64,000 nucleotides of DNA from an uncultured bacterium (lineage in GTDB: Bacteria; Verrucomicrobiota; Kiritimatiellia; RFP12; UBA1067): the NCBI GenBank assembly GCA_902802945.1, contig CADCOC010000035.1, positions 1 through 64,000 on the forward strand, in the 5' to 3' direction. The position numbers and the translations under genes are program-made. Position 1 is the first letter of the stretch. The number at the start of each line of letters is the position of its first letter. Shown piece after piece: positions 18,148-26,970 of this stretch. The notes beneath the pieces are model-generated. The model was not told the DNA's origin and searched no databases. It worked only from the letters and a program-made list of their open reading frames with translations.

Positions 18148-19053
18148 TCAGTCATTTACCCATCCCGTGCCATTGCAATGCGGACACGGATGCCTTCCAT
18201 GATGTTTCGGCCTGTCCACTTGCGTTCCGCCATACAGGGTGTAGTCATGACATTCGTCGCTCGATATGCCAATGTCGTTATTAATTGATTGAGGCCGACC
18301 AAACAGGCGTCCCAATATGCGTTCAAATAATTGCCGAAGGACACTGGCTGTTTTCGGACGTTTTTGGCAATCTTCCCCAGAAAAATTTCTTTTATTCCGT
18401 CCTTCATCTTGGACATTCTTCGTCCACCCCTCAATCTCCCTGCGGGTCTCCTCGCTGAATTCATTCGAGACATCTTCGCCAGAAGAAGGTGTTGGCGTCC
18501 TATCCACCTTCCGCTCTATCTTCACCTCCACTATCGGCTTTACGATGTCATTGCCAATATATACAATGACATCGCCGTCCTCGTGTGCGATCCAATCTCC
18601 AATCGATGAAAGAGCCGCTGGATCCACTGGTTCGGGACGTCCTTCTGAAGGCTGTACGCCACCTGACGCTCCGCCGCCGACATATTCGAAATTCGGAGGA
18701 AACTTGTTCGCTCGGGCATCTTCGCGGGGAATCGGCCGGACGAATACCTCATGCTGGAATATCAGCCTGAAGTCAATGTTCGCCGCCTCGTATTTCGGAA
18801 CGACGCCTATGACATGGTAATCAACGGTGCGCATATTGGAATCATAATTCGCCGCTTTGAGATGTCTGGCGAAAAAAACCCGGTCGCCATGCGTGAACAC
18901 GCAGGCTATCGGACGGATTTCGGCATCGTCGCCGGAAATCAGCCGTGCGTCAATCAATGACAAGTCCGTTTCCGAAAAGTGGCTTTTCGGCCAATGCCAC
19001 GAATAGCCTTGAAACGCCGTGTGAAAAGCCAAAGGTATTCTTATGCTGCTCAT
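18148..19053 (-). CDS. Probable GTPase-associated protein with C-terminal zinc knuckle
   Basis: 301 residues. The N-terminal region (1-110; FHTAFQGYSW, then a CVFTHGDRVFFARHL-type segment) is reminiscent of GTPase-associated proteins encoded next to DO-GTPases in conflict loci. I assign this mainly from context and a weak pattern. The middle is low-complexity and charged. The C-terminus ends in CPHCNGTG, half of a DnaJ-type zinc finger. Its stop overlaps the longer start of the DO-GTPase gene, and its start abuts the stop of the caspase at 19053-20348, so translation is probably coupled. Confidence 0.45.
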   Translation of the reverse strand: MSSIRIPLAFHTAFQGYSWHWPKSHFSETDLSLIDARLISGDDAEIRPIACVFTHGDRVFFARHLKAANYDSNMRTVDYHVIGVVPKYEAANIDFRLIFQHEVFVRPIPREDARANKFPPNFEYVGGGASGGVQPSEGRPEPVDPAALSSIGDWIAHEDGDVIVYIGNDIVKPIVEVKIERKVDRTPTPSSGEDVSNEFSEETRREIEGWTKNVQDEGRNKRNFSGEDCQKRPKTASVLRQLFERILGRLFGRPQSINNDIGISSDECHDYTLYGGTQVDRPKHHGRHPCPHCNGTGWVND

Positions 19054-20348
19054 TACGCCTCCTCAATTTTCAAACTGTCAATCACTTCGTCAACTACCAA
19101 AGCCGAGCCGGCGGCGCGTTCAGATTGCAACTCGGCCTTCAACTTCGCCTTCAGCATTTCCAATTCTGTCTCCAGTTCTTTGAAAACCGACCAAAGACGG
19201 TTCGTACGAGCCAGTCGCTCCATGCCTCCTGCTTTTTTAATGGCACGCACGTCTTCATCCGTCAGAGACGGGCAAATGACTACATGTGATTTTTTGCTAG
19301 AACCAGTCACAGCTTTCCAAGCAGACCTGCGGAAAGCCTCGCTACCGAACACGTGGTTTTCCCGATCTTGCCCTTCATACGTTCCCAGCCCCTGGAGAAG
19401 GAACAGATATCGGCTTAACGTTTCAAACATCGTGAACACGGCTCCTTCATGACCAGGCAGCCCCCCTTCCAATTCAACCGTCCAGTCGGAGATGGAAAAA
19501 TTCCGTTGCTGCATTGGTTCCTGGGCTTTTATCGGCGTCGAATTATTTGTATTTCCCGGAGTCGAGGCAGATGTTCTATTTAAAATAGGTTCTTCTGGCT
19601 TTTCTTTTCCGTCAAGAATCAGAACTGCGGGACCTTCCTTCTGCGGTCTCTGTTTGCAACTCATTTTATACTGTCTAGCAAGTGCCTGCATCCGCCTCGG
19701 AATCTGTCTATCAACGAAATCGTCGTTAATGACAACCTTGCTTTTATTGACGCTTCCTTCGGTCAACAGATCAAGCAATGCCTTAGAGAAAAGACCATGC
19801 CGGATATCGGGTATCTCGCCCGCGCATTGACCATCGTTGCAGGAACAAAGGATGGTCAACGCCCCAGAATCTTTCGTCCTTTCCCCAGCACCAGCCAGAA
19901 TCAAATCGCGCGTTCCCTGTTCCATGACACCGGACACACCCCGATTGGTCTCGAGGACATCCGTGCGACAGACGTCCAGCAGGAAAAGCCGGTTGAACGC
20001 CTTGTTCGTCTCGTACTTGAGACATTCCAGCGGAAGTCCGGCCCATCCGTGCCTGACGCGGTCGAGATTGTCACCCGCGCAAACGAGGCGGGGTCCGTCC
20101 TGCGTTTTGATGCCGTGCCCGGCAAAGAAGAACAGAAACTCGTCTCCAGCCTCAAGATCCTTCGACACATCTGTGACTAGATTCAAAATCACTTCGTCAT
20201 TGACTGGATTGACCAGAACCTCTGCACGGTCGAAAATTGTATGGAAGAAAGCATGCAACTTAATCGCGTCATTTACTGCGCCTTTAAGCTTCGAGATGGT
20301 CTGGTCGGAATAATCATCGACTCCCACAAGCAATGCATGTCGCCTCAT
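19053..20348 (-). CDS. Caspase-like protein with unique C-terminal domain
   Basis: 431 residues from the ATG at 20348, which follows GGAGGAGAT. The frame is open further upstream but overlaps the previous gene without a ribosome site. Caspase domain with His78 (FFFAGHGI) and Cys127 (FLLDVCRTD; the usual DAC is DVC). No zinc ribbon. A Ser/Thr/Asn-rich linker (about 255-290) leads to a C-terminal domain (about 295-431) that I do not recognise. That domain ends in an amphipathic coiled coil (ELETELEMLKAKLKAEL). It is the caspase closest to the ESCRT-like block, 4 nt after the TIR-like gene. Confidence 0.8.
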   Translation of the reverse strand: MRRHALLVGVDDYSDQTISKLKGAVNDAIKLHAFFHTIFDRAEVLVNPVNDEVILNLVTDVSKDLEAGDEFLFFFAGHGIKTQDGPRLVCAGDNLDRVRHGWAGLPLECLKYETNKAFNRLFLLDVCRTDVLETNRGVSGVMEQGTRDLILAGAGERTKDSGALTILCSCNDGQCAGEIPDIRHGLFSKALLDLLTEGSVNKSKVVINDDFVDRQIPRRMQALARQYKMSCKQRPQKEGPAVLILDGKEKPEEPILNRTSASTPGNTNNSTPIKAQEPMQQRNFSISDWTVELEGGLPGHEGAVFTMFETLSRYLFLLQGLGTYEGQDRENHVFGSEAFRRSAWKAVTGSSKKSHVVICPSLTDEDVRAIKKAGGMERLARTNRLWSVFKELETELEMLKAKLKAELQSERAAGSALVVDEVIDSLKIEEA

Positions 20349-20352
20349 TCTT

Positions 20353-21153
20353 TTATCTCCTCCGCTGCCGCGTTCCGTCGAAGACGACTCCGAAATGCTC
20401 GAGCCAGTCTTTCTCGGATGGGTTCTTTCCGTCATAAGGGATGTATTCCCATGCCAGAAGATCGGACGGGACCCTGCCCTCGGTTGCCTTCTCGTCGTGA
20501 ATGATGATCGCCGACTTGCCAAGCCCGATGGCGAGCCCCAGCTCAAAGAACACGTTGGGGTTGCCGCCAGTGATGTCCGCAACGATGACGCGCGACTCCT
20601 GTATCGCCTTGCAGATCTTGCAGACGAAGTCACCGGAGTACGTCCACCGGTCGGCGCGAAAAACACGCTTTTCCTCGATGCCGCGCGCTTTCCCGAGCCA
20701 TTCGATAAGTGCGTCGCAGGACTCCTTGCAGGTTGGCGGATCCCTGAATGGAATCGCGAAAAACACGTCGAACCTGTTCGGATCTATCTCCTGGAACATC
20801 TGGCAGGTCCGTCCGGCCGCCTTAGGACAGGGGAGCGCGTTTGAGGAATTGGTACGGCTTTCCAGTGTCCGCGCAATCGCCGACTTCATGTCGTCCGCCA
20901 GCCCCGCCAGATCACTAAGCGCGGCGGGACGCACGATTCCTACGGAAAGGCCGAAGTCTTCCTGGCGCACCTCGCGGGCTGGGAAGGTACAGGCGAGTGC
21001 CGTACCAGCCTCGCGCGCCAACTCGCTGTAGTGCAGGCAGAGGGCCTCGAATGCAGTCCTCCGCGTTTGACGCATTTGTGCCGCCGCGATTTCGCTTTCC
21101 AGTCGTACAAGACGCGACAGGATGCCATGTAGCGTTTCAGCACAACCCGCCAC
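20353..21153 (-). CDS. Nucleoside 2-deoxyribosyltransferase/TIR-like protein
   Basis: 266 residues. A helical N-terminus (1-110) precedes an alpha/beta domain with VFFAIPF (about 130) and ADITGGNPNVFFELGLAIG (about 190-210). That signature is shared by nucleoside deoxyribosyltransferase-like and TIR-like nucleotide-processing domains. The family cleaves N-glycosidic bonds of nucleosides or NAD, or serves as a nucleotide-binding sensor. Which applies here cannot be told. It is packed tightly between a membrane coiled-coil gene (3 nt) and a caspase (4 nt), so it belongs to the same operon. Confidence 0.65.
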   Translation of the reverse strand: MAGCAETLHGILSRLVRLESEIAAAQMRQTRRTAFEALCLHYSELAREAGTALACTFPAREVRQEDFGLSVGIVRPAALSDLAGLADDMKSAIARTLESRTNSSNALPCPKAAGRTCQMFQEIDPNRFDVFFAIPFRDPPTCKESCDALIEWLGKARGIEEKRVFRADRWTYSGDFVCKICKAIQESRVIVADITGGNPNVFFELGLAIGLGKSAIIIHDEKATEGRVPSDLLAWEYIPYDGKNPSEKDWLEHFGVVFDGTRQRRR

Positions 21154-21156
21154 AGC

Positions 21157-22758
21157 CTACTCCTTCATGAGCTTCTGGGTGATGGCGTCAAATTCCGCCT
21201 TCATGGCCACGTCGTCGAACAATGCGATTTCGGGAAGCTTAAGCTCAAGAAGCGCCGCGAAATCAGTCATGTCGGAGACGGCCCGCGCCCCGAACGAGCT
21301 GGCAATGTCGACGGACTCCCAGAAGCTGAGCGCGATTTCGTGGCGCTTTTCCGTGGCGGACAGCTTTTCCCGTATGATCTCCTCGTGGCGCTTGAGAATT
21401 GCCAAATACGCCTGCGCGGCCTTCAATGTTTTTTCGTTCGTGCCGGCAGCATGGAGATACGCCTTCTTCTCCTCTTCGGAACGGCCTTCGGCGGCGGCCT
21501 TTGTCTCGTTGCCCTTCTTCGCAGCCTCTGCGTTCTTCGCGACATCGACGATACCGTCGCGCCAGATTCCTGTCGCGGCCTTGTCGAGATACTGGCGGAA
21601 GCATTCAGCCTGGACGTCCAGCATCACGATGTACGCGCCGTAGTAGCGCTTCGCCGCCTCCGCATTGCCCTTTTCGGCGTCGACTAGCCCCTTGAGGTTC
21701 TCCACAACGAAGCCGATGTTCTTCGCGACGATGGCGTTGTCGATGAGCGCTCCCAGGTCCACGGTGAGGAACGGCGAGTTTTCCGGGAGAGAGAGACCGA
21801 TTTCCTTGAGATCACGCCGCACTGTCGCAACTGCTTCGGCGCGAGAGGTTTCCAGCGCAGCGAGCTCCGCCTCCGCCTTGGCGATCTTAGCGTCAAGCTT
21901 TTCGGACCGATCCGGATCAAGACCACGTTTCTCGCGAAGTTCCGAGAGATCCTTTTTCGCCGACGCGATTTTCGCATCCAGTTTCGTGACGCGCGCCAGT
22001 ACGGCGCGTGAATCGACGGTCAGCAGGTCATCCCGAAGTTTGGCAATCTGCTCCTTGATCATCTTGGAGGCAACGACCTTTCTGGCGCCAACCTTGCCGT
22101 TGGCCATGGCACGCCTATCCATGTCGACAAGCGCATCCCAGGCGGACACGATCTTTTCGGTACTGCGTTTGATCGGCTCCCAACGCTCAACGACGTTCTT
22201 GCGCAGGTACTCGCCCAGACGCCCGAAGTACTCATCGAACACAGACCCGGTATTTGCCAACAAGTAGAACGACAGCAGCGCAACCGCCATGCCTACCATG
22301 ATCACTCGCGAAAAAATCGTCACCTTCCGCGGGAGTAAAGCTGCCCGCAACAGTCCCAAGATGGTCCAGCCCACCCAGAAGGCAGCCGAATTAATATGCG
22401 CGCTGCCGCTGAACAGCGGACCGCAAAAGGTGAGGCTAAGGAACAACGGGAACAGCATGGTGGAACCGAACGCCACCCATGGACGCATGGAATCCGCGCA
22501 TTCAGTGTCGATTATCTTCATGAAACCTGGAAACCACACCACATATAATGCAACCGACATGGCAAATGCCTTGCAATATAGCAGCCACATTTCTTCCGGC
22601 GTCCAGACGGCCCACAGAAGATAGCGGGCGGCAAAGGCGAGTACGACTAGCAGGATTCCCTTTCCCAAAGCCCTCATGCTGGAGTTCATTATGGCAAGTG
22701 CCGCCGCTGGAAGCGCGATGGCCGAGACCAGAAATACTATAAACAAGAATGTCTGCAT
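21157..22758 (-). CDS. Polytopic membrane protein with cytoplasmic coiled coil and MIM-like tail
   Basis: 533 residues. About five or six hydrophobic helices occupy 1-175. A long charged coiled coil (about 205-330) and further helices follow. The last stretch LFDDVAMKAEFDAITQKL is almost the same as the end of the next upstream protein. Paralogue of 22828-24192: both share a YYGAYIVMLDVQAECFRQYL-type helix. I infer a membrane anchor for the ESCRT-III-like subunits, with a C-terminal helix that could dock on the MIT domains of the AAA ATPases. No family is recognised with certainty. Confidence 0.55.
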   Translation of the reverse strand: MQTFLFIVFLVSAIALPAAALAIMNSSMRALGKGILLVVLAFAARYLLWAVWTPEEMWLLYCKAFAMSVALYVVWFPGFMKIIDTECADSMRPWVAFGSTMLFPLFLSLTFCGPLFSGSAHINSAAFWVGWTILGLLRAALLPRKVTIFSRVIMVGMAVALLSFYLLANTGSVFDEYFGRLGEYLRKNVVERWEPIKRSTEKIVSAWDALVDMDRRAMANGKVGARKVVASKMIKEQIAKLRDDLLTVDSRAVLARVTKLDAKIASAKKDLSELREKRGLDPDRSEKLDAKIAKAEAELAALETSRAEAVATVRRDLKEIGLSLPENSPFLTVDLGALIDNAIVAKNIGFVVENLKGLVDAEKGNAEAAKRYYGAYIVMLDVQAECFRQYLDKAATGIWRDGIVDVAKNAEAAKKGNETKAAAEGRSEEEKKAYLHAAGTNEKTLKAAQAYLAILKRHEEIIREKLSATEKRHEIALSFWESVDIASSFGARAVSDMTDFAALLELKLPEIALFDDVAMKAEFDAITQKLMKE

Positions 22759-22827
22759 GTTTTCTCCTTTGCTTTCTTAGGACGGACGGAATGCCTGTCC
22801 TGACACTTGTCCAGACGATATTTCCCG

Positions 22828-24192
22828 CTATTCCTTGCGAAGTTTTCGCGTGATTGCGTCGAACTCGGCCTGAAGCGCCGAATCGTCAAAGAGCAGAAGC
22901 GGCGGGAGTTCAAGCGAGAGGAGCGCCTCGAAAGCCTCGTGGCTCGTCTTCACGATTGCCTTGAGATCGCTGGCGAGGCTAACGGTGTTCCAGCTGCTCT
23001 GCGCGACTTCGCGGACACGCTCAGCCTCGCGGAGTTTTGTGCGGATTATATCCTCGTACTGCTTCAAAAGCCCCAGATAGGCATTCGCCGCCTCCACCGT
23101 CTTCTTGTTCATCGCTGCGTTTTTCCTGAAAATCTCGCGTTCATGGTCGGTGAAGCGCGTCTGGGCCGCATTGGCGGTGTCGGAATGAATCGCCGCCTCT
23201 GCGCCCTGGAGGATTTCGTTGATTCCCTTGCGCCACTCGCCATCTTCGCTCTTTTCAAGATACTGCCTGAAGCCCTCGGTCTGCACGTCGATCATGACTA
23301 GATACATTCCGAAGTAGCGCTTAGCGGTGGTCAGGTCCTTTGCGTCAAGGAAGCGGCCAAGGTTTTCGACCACGACGGCGATGTCTTTCGCCACGACGGC
23401 GTTGTCGATGAGCGTTTCGACATTCACGGGGAATATGCAGCGCTCCGCAGCGTTACCGGGGATGTTCAACCCGATGCCCCGCAGATTTTCCATCACCTTC
23501 GCCGCCTGATTGGCGCGTTCTGCCTCAAGCTTCGCCTTCCTGTCCTTGATCTCTTTGATGCGCGCGTCATAAGTCTCGGACTCGTCCGGATGGCGGACGC
23601 GCTCGCCCTCAGCCTTTACTATTTCCTTTTGCGTCTCTGCGATTCGCTTGTCGAGTTCGTCAACTGCGGCGAGTACGTCATGGCAATCGACGGGGAGGAG
23701 CAACTCACGCACCCGGTCCAGCTGCTTGCGCTCGCTTTTGCTCGGTGGCTTGGGCCTCGCGCCCGGCTTTGCGTTTTCTTGGAATCGTTCTACCACGTTG
23801 CCGCACTCGGCCACGATCTCCTCCCAGCGCTTAGCCACATTGTCCCGGATGTCGGCGACGATGTTGCCGGAATACTCCACGCCGCCTTTGGCAAAGTAGA
23901 TGTTCACGGCGACTATGACGACGACGCTCGCCAGAAGCGCCGCCAGCGCAAGGATTACCGACGGGGGCCGCAGCTGTAGCGGGCGCACGCCGGCGTTCAG
24001 CAAGACGAAACCGACAAATACAAGAAGCTGATTCTTCTCCGGCAAGATGAATGCCAGGATCGTCGCCAGAACGATGCCGCAGAGTATCACCTTTCCAAGA
24101 GAGGAGAGCCGCGCGCGCACGATGATGGAAATCGTGTGTGCCGTGATAAGCAAACCAGCTATCCAAGCCAGTGCATAGAGTACCATAGTCAT
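22828..24192 (-). CDS. Polytopic membrane protein with cytoplasmic coiled coil and MIM-like tail (paralogue)
   Basis: 454 residues. Four hydrophobic helices (about 5-25, 34-50, 55-72, 77-100) are followed by a helical cytoplasmic part. This holds a coiled coil (about 160-250), a YFGMYLVMIDVQTEGFRQYL helix, and the tail LFDDSALQAEFDAITRKL. The tail follows the spacing of MIT-interacting helices (E..F..I..KL), though it is not a textbook MIM1. It directly follows a Vps4-like ATPase gene (33 nt), consistent with a physical link between the two. Confidence 0.55.
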   Translation of the reverse strand: MTMVLYALAWIAGLLITAHTISIIVRARLSSLGKVILCGIVLATILAFILPEKNQLLVFVGFVLLNAGVRPLQLRPPSVILALAALLASVVVIVAVNIYFAKGGVEYSGNIVADIRDNVAKRWEEIVAECGNVVERFQENAKPGARPKPPSKSERKQLDRVRELLLPVDCHDVLAAVDELDKRIAETQKEIVKAEGERVRHPDESETYDARIKEIKDRKAKLEAERANQAAKVMENLRGIGLNIPGNAAERCIFPVNVETLIDNAVVAKDIAVVVENLGRFLDAKDLTTAKRYFGMYLVMIDVQTEGFRQYLEKSEDGEWRKGINEILQGAEAAIHSDTANAAQTRFTDHEREIFRKNAAMNKKTVEAANAYLGLLKQYEDIIRTKLREAERVREVAQSSWNTVSLASDLKAIVKTSHEAFEALLSLELPPLLLFDDSALQAEFDAITRKLRKE

Positions 24193-24225
24193 GGCGATGT
24201 CCTTTCCTTTGCCCTCGGCAGTTTG

Positions 24226-25539
24226 TTATTTTTGTCCAGGCCTATATGCATGGTTATCCATCCACAACCGGAAGTCGTTCATGTCTTTCGGGGAAATCGA
24301 AGCTTTCACGATCTTGAAAGCTTGCTCAAAATCTTCTTGGGTCAAAGGGCGCTCTTTTTGAACTTGTCCCTTAATCTCGTCAATGGACTTCCAAGTGGAG
24401 ATTCCAGGGTTCATTTCCTCCTGCATCGATTGAACGGCGTTGGCAACAAGATTCTGCAAATCTCGTCCAGAAAAGCCCGCCGTTCTCTCATCTGCCGAAA
24501 GCCAATCTAACAAAACAGGGGTTGCGAGTTGATAACGCCTCAACTGCTTTGCGAGAATCTGCTTCCTTCCTTCAGCATCAGCAGCACCGACGAGGACAAT
24601 GTGTCCACCAAAACGCGAAAGCAGGGCGACATCAAGAGACCACGGGACATTTGTTGCAGCAACCGTAAGTACGAATGGCGGTTCGCTCTTTCCATCTCCT
24701 TTTGTCTTGATACCGTCCAGTTCGGCAAGTAGGGCACCAAATCCTGCGCCACCACCGCCGTTCTCTCGCGAGGGAGAGATGCAGTCGACCTCGTCAATGA
24801 ACACGAGAGAAGGAGCCTTGAATCTAGCCGACTCATATAGTAAGCCTATCGCCTTTTCCTCCATTCCCTGGTAGTGTCCTCTGACTCCCGAAAGTGAGAC
24901 ATCAAAAAACGTGCCGGCCCCACTTATGGAGTTCGCAAGCGCGGATACGAGAAAAGTCTTGCCTGTTCCCGGAGGGCCTATCATGAGAACCTTACCAGCA
25001 CCATCCGGTCTTGAACCGTCAGGACGGCGCATTACAGATTGTGCCAGTATCTTCTTCAGATCTTTCACAAGATCGTCCTGCCCACCGACGTCATCCCATG
25101 TTACACTAGTAGTCCTGAGGAATCCATCAATTTGAGCTATCAGCGTCGCCCCAACAGGATCCTCGGCAAGCTGCGCATGAAGACTGTCTTCAGGCCATTC
25201 GGCATCAATTTCGCAGTCTTCGTCATCCTTGGATTCACATGATTCACCTTCCTCGTTGCGATTCCAATCTCTTCCAACCCTCTTCGAACCGTCAGACGGC
25301 GATGCTACGGCTGATGATTTCAATACCTTTGCATTGCACTTGCCGGCCTGTTCCAGTGCCTTATCAGATTCCGCAAGGCGTTCGGAACGTGCCGAAGCAG
25401 ATGTTGCAACGCCCGCAGCCGCAATCCAGGCCTTGGCAAGAGACTCATAGGCCGAGGCCGCCTCGGCCCACTTCTTGCCTGCGTGAAGGGCTTCGGCCTT
25501 TTCGCGGCAAGACATGACCTGTTTAAGGATTTCGTTCAT
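24226..25539 (-). CDS. Vps4/katanin-like AAA ATPase with N-terminal MIT-like domain
   Basis: 437 residues from the second ATG (25539), better spaced from AGAAAGG than the first (25548). N-terminal three-helix region (1-74) with the MIT pattern (GKKWAEAASAYESLAKAW against Vps4 KNYEEALRLYQHAVEYF). Acidic linker 75-140. AAA core 145-375: Walker A GPPGTGKT (188-195), Walker B LVFIDEVD (245-252), ATNVPW sensor (295-300), SRF arginine finger (Arg309), pore loop GHYQG. The end (413-432, SISPKDMNDFRLWMDNH) resembles the C-terminal helix of the katanin/spastin/Vps4 clade. Inferred role: ATP-driven remodelling of the neighbouring ESCRT-III-like polymers. Sequence comparison is from memory only. Confidence 0.75.
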   Translation of the reverse strand: MNEILKQVMSCREKAEALHAGKKWAEAASAYESLAKAWIAAAGVATSASARSERLAESDKALEQAGKCNAKVLKSSAVASPSDGSKRVGRDWNRNEEGESCESKDDEDCEIDAEWPEDSLHAQLAEDPVGATLIAQIDGFLRTTSVTWDDVGGQDDLVKDLKKILAQSVMRRPDGSRPDGAGKVLMIGPPGTGKTFLVSALANSISGAGTFFDVSLSGVRGHYQGMEEKAIGLLYESARFKAPSLVFIDEVDCISPSRENGGGGAGFGALLAELDGIKTKGDGKSEPPFVLTVAATNVPWSLDVALLSRFGGHIVLVGAADAEGRKQILAKQLRRYQLATPVLLDWLSADERTAGFSGRDLQNLVANAVQSMQEEMNPGISTWKSIDEIKGQVQKERPLTQEDFEQAFKIVKASISPKDMNDFRLWMDNHAYRPGQK

Positions 25540-25559
25540 TGAAAACATCCTTTCTCAAA

Positions 25560-26198
25560 TCAAACCTCTGCGGGCATGAGCAGAGATTCGCTCTTCTTCT
25601 GGATTTCCGCCTGAATTTGCGCCTTCTTGGCAGAGTCCTGTTCCGCGTCGTACTTGGCGTAGAGCGCCATCAGTTCGTCCTGTCCATCTGACTTGTCCTG
25701 AGACAGCATGTTATCAAACTGTTGGACCGTAACATCCATCACATGCTTTAGATTTTGGCACTCTCTGACCATTGGTCCCAGCACCGCCTCCGTTTCCTGA
25801 AGTTCCTTCATGATCTCCTGAATGTCCATCTTGCCGACACCGGCGATGTTGCTCTGGGAAATCGTCTCGGAAAGTTCCATAAACGTTTCGGCTTTTTCAA
25901 GAGTCTCAAGGACGCTACCCAACTGATTCGCGAACCCAAGGGAGTTCTTAGCTTCCCTGATGCACCTCTGGTGCTCGGAGATGAGTTTAGACCTCTGTGC
26001 CGCGCTGATGCCGGGCTGAAAGGTCTTCTGGAGGGCGGTCTGGGCCTTCTTCTCGGCCATGGCGGCGTCGCGGTTGCGCATCTCCATGTTCTGGGATGTT
26101 TCGATAATCCGTCTGTGGATATCGTCAAGCGAGAGCGGTTTCTTCTTGGAAGATTCCGGCTCAACGAAAAGTTTCTTGATAGAAGTCAAAATTGACAT
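25560..26198 (-). CDS. ESCRT-III-like helical protein
   Basis: 212 residues. Basic, amphipathic start (MSILTSIKKLFVEP), a long first helical pair (28-95) and a methionine- and glutamate-rich third region (100-150; KMDIQEIMKELQETEAVLG). An acidic tail carries charged helices. Length, basic N-half, acidic C-half and helix layout match ESCRT-III (Snf7/CHMP) subunits. Alternatives are a PspA/Vipp1-type or unrelated coiled-coil protein. It lies 20 nt upstream of the Vps4-like ATPase gene. Confidence 0.55.
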   Translation of the reverse strand: MSILTSIKKLFVEPESSKKKPLSLDDIHRRIIETSQNMEMRNRDAAMAEKKAQTALQKTFQPGISAAQRSKLISEHQRCIREAKNSLGFANQLGSVLETLEKAETFMELSETISQSNIAGVGKMDIQEIMKELQETEAVLGPMVRECQNLKHVMDVTVQQFDNMLSQDKSDGQDELMALYAKYDAEQDSAKKAQIQAEIQKKSESLLMPAEV

Positions 26199-26237
26199 GG
26201 TCTACTGCCTTTCTGCTCGTTTGGTTGTCACTAAATA

Positions 26238-26891
26238 CTAGGCAAGAACAAGTGTGGAACCACCCGTCATAATCGCGGAAATCTGTTCCTGAACCTTCTT
26301 CGCCCCCGCGATGTCGCCCTTGATCGCGGTCTTCATCGTCAGCGTCCCCGTGCCGGACTTCTCGATGTTCCAGGGCGACGTGAACGCGGTGCTGCTCAGC
26401 GTGGCGGCGGACGCCGTGGGCGCGTAGAGCACGTCGTGCGGCCCATCTAACGTCACAATACCACTCAGCATCTCCTTGTTTTTCGCCATAAGTGTGTTCA
26501 TCTCTTCCCCAAGTGCCCTGAACTGCTCGGCGTTGCCCATTGCGGACTCCATTTGCGCCTTATGCTCACGAAGTGCCAGTGCTTGATCAAGGACGGAGGT
26601 GAATGTTTCAATCATGTTGCAGAATTTCCCGATCATCGCCATCCGCTGCGAGATAGACTTTGCTCGGCGCATCATCTGGACGCGCATGAGGGGGGTCCGC
26701 CTCAGGTTCTCCTCCACCGAGGACGATTTCTTCCATTCGGCCTCTAGTTTGCGCCACTGGAAGTCCAACGACGACCGCAGCGACTTGAATGCGCTTATAC
26801 GTGACTGGATGTCGGACTTCTCCGTAGAGCCATCTCCGGCACCTTGGACAAGCGTTTTGATGTCCGACAACATGTTTTTGAAGAATCCCAT
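26238..26891 (-). CDS. ESCRT-III-like helical protein
   Basis: 217 residues. It starts MGFFKNMLSDIKTLV, an amphipathic helix, like the paralogues at 28290 and 30981. A basic helical hairpin (30-95, with RRTPLMRVQMMRRAKSISQR) and a methionine-rich helix (100-150) follow. The C-terminal 60 residues are Ser/Thr/Ala-rich and less helical, and end KVQEQISAIMTGG. It fits the ESCRT-III layout in its first 150 residues. The tail differs and may be an autoinhibitory or binding element. Confidence 0.55.
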   Translation of the reverse strand: MGFFKNMLSDIKTLVQGAGDGSTEKSDIQSRISAFKSLRSSLDFQWRKLEAEWKKSSSVEENLRRTPLMRVQMMRRAKSISQRMAMIGKFCNMIETFTSVLDQALALREHKAQMESAMGNAEQFRALGEEMNTLMAKNKEMLSGIVTLDGPHDVLYAPTASAATLSSTAFTSPWNIEKSGTGTLTMKTAIKGDIAGAKKVQEQISAIMTGGSTLVLA

Positions 26892-26970
26892 TTTCTCTTC
26901 CTTTCTGGAGGTTGTTGATTTGTTCTAGGTTGAATGACGGATTTCTGCCTGAAATCCTTGCAAAAAAAAA

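Noticed and set aside
20349-20666. Longer start for the caspase at 19053-20348
   Set aside because: The extension overlaps the TIR-like gene, is Arg/Ser-rich and lacks a ribosome site. The ATG at 20348 has GGAGGAGAT.
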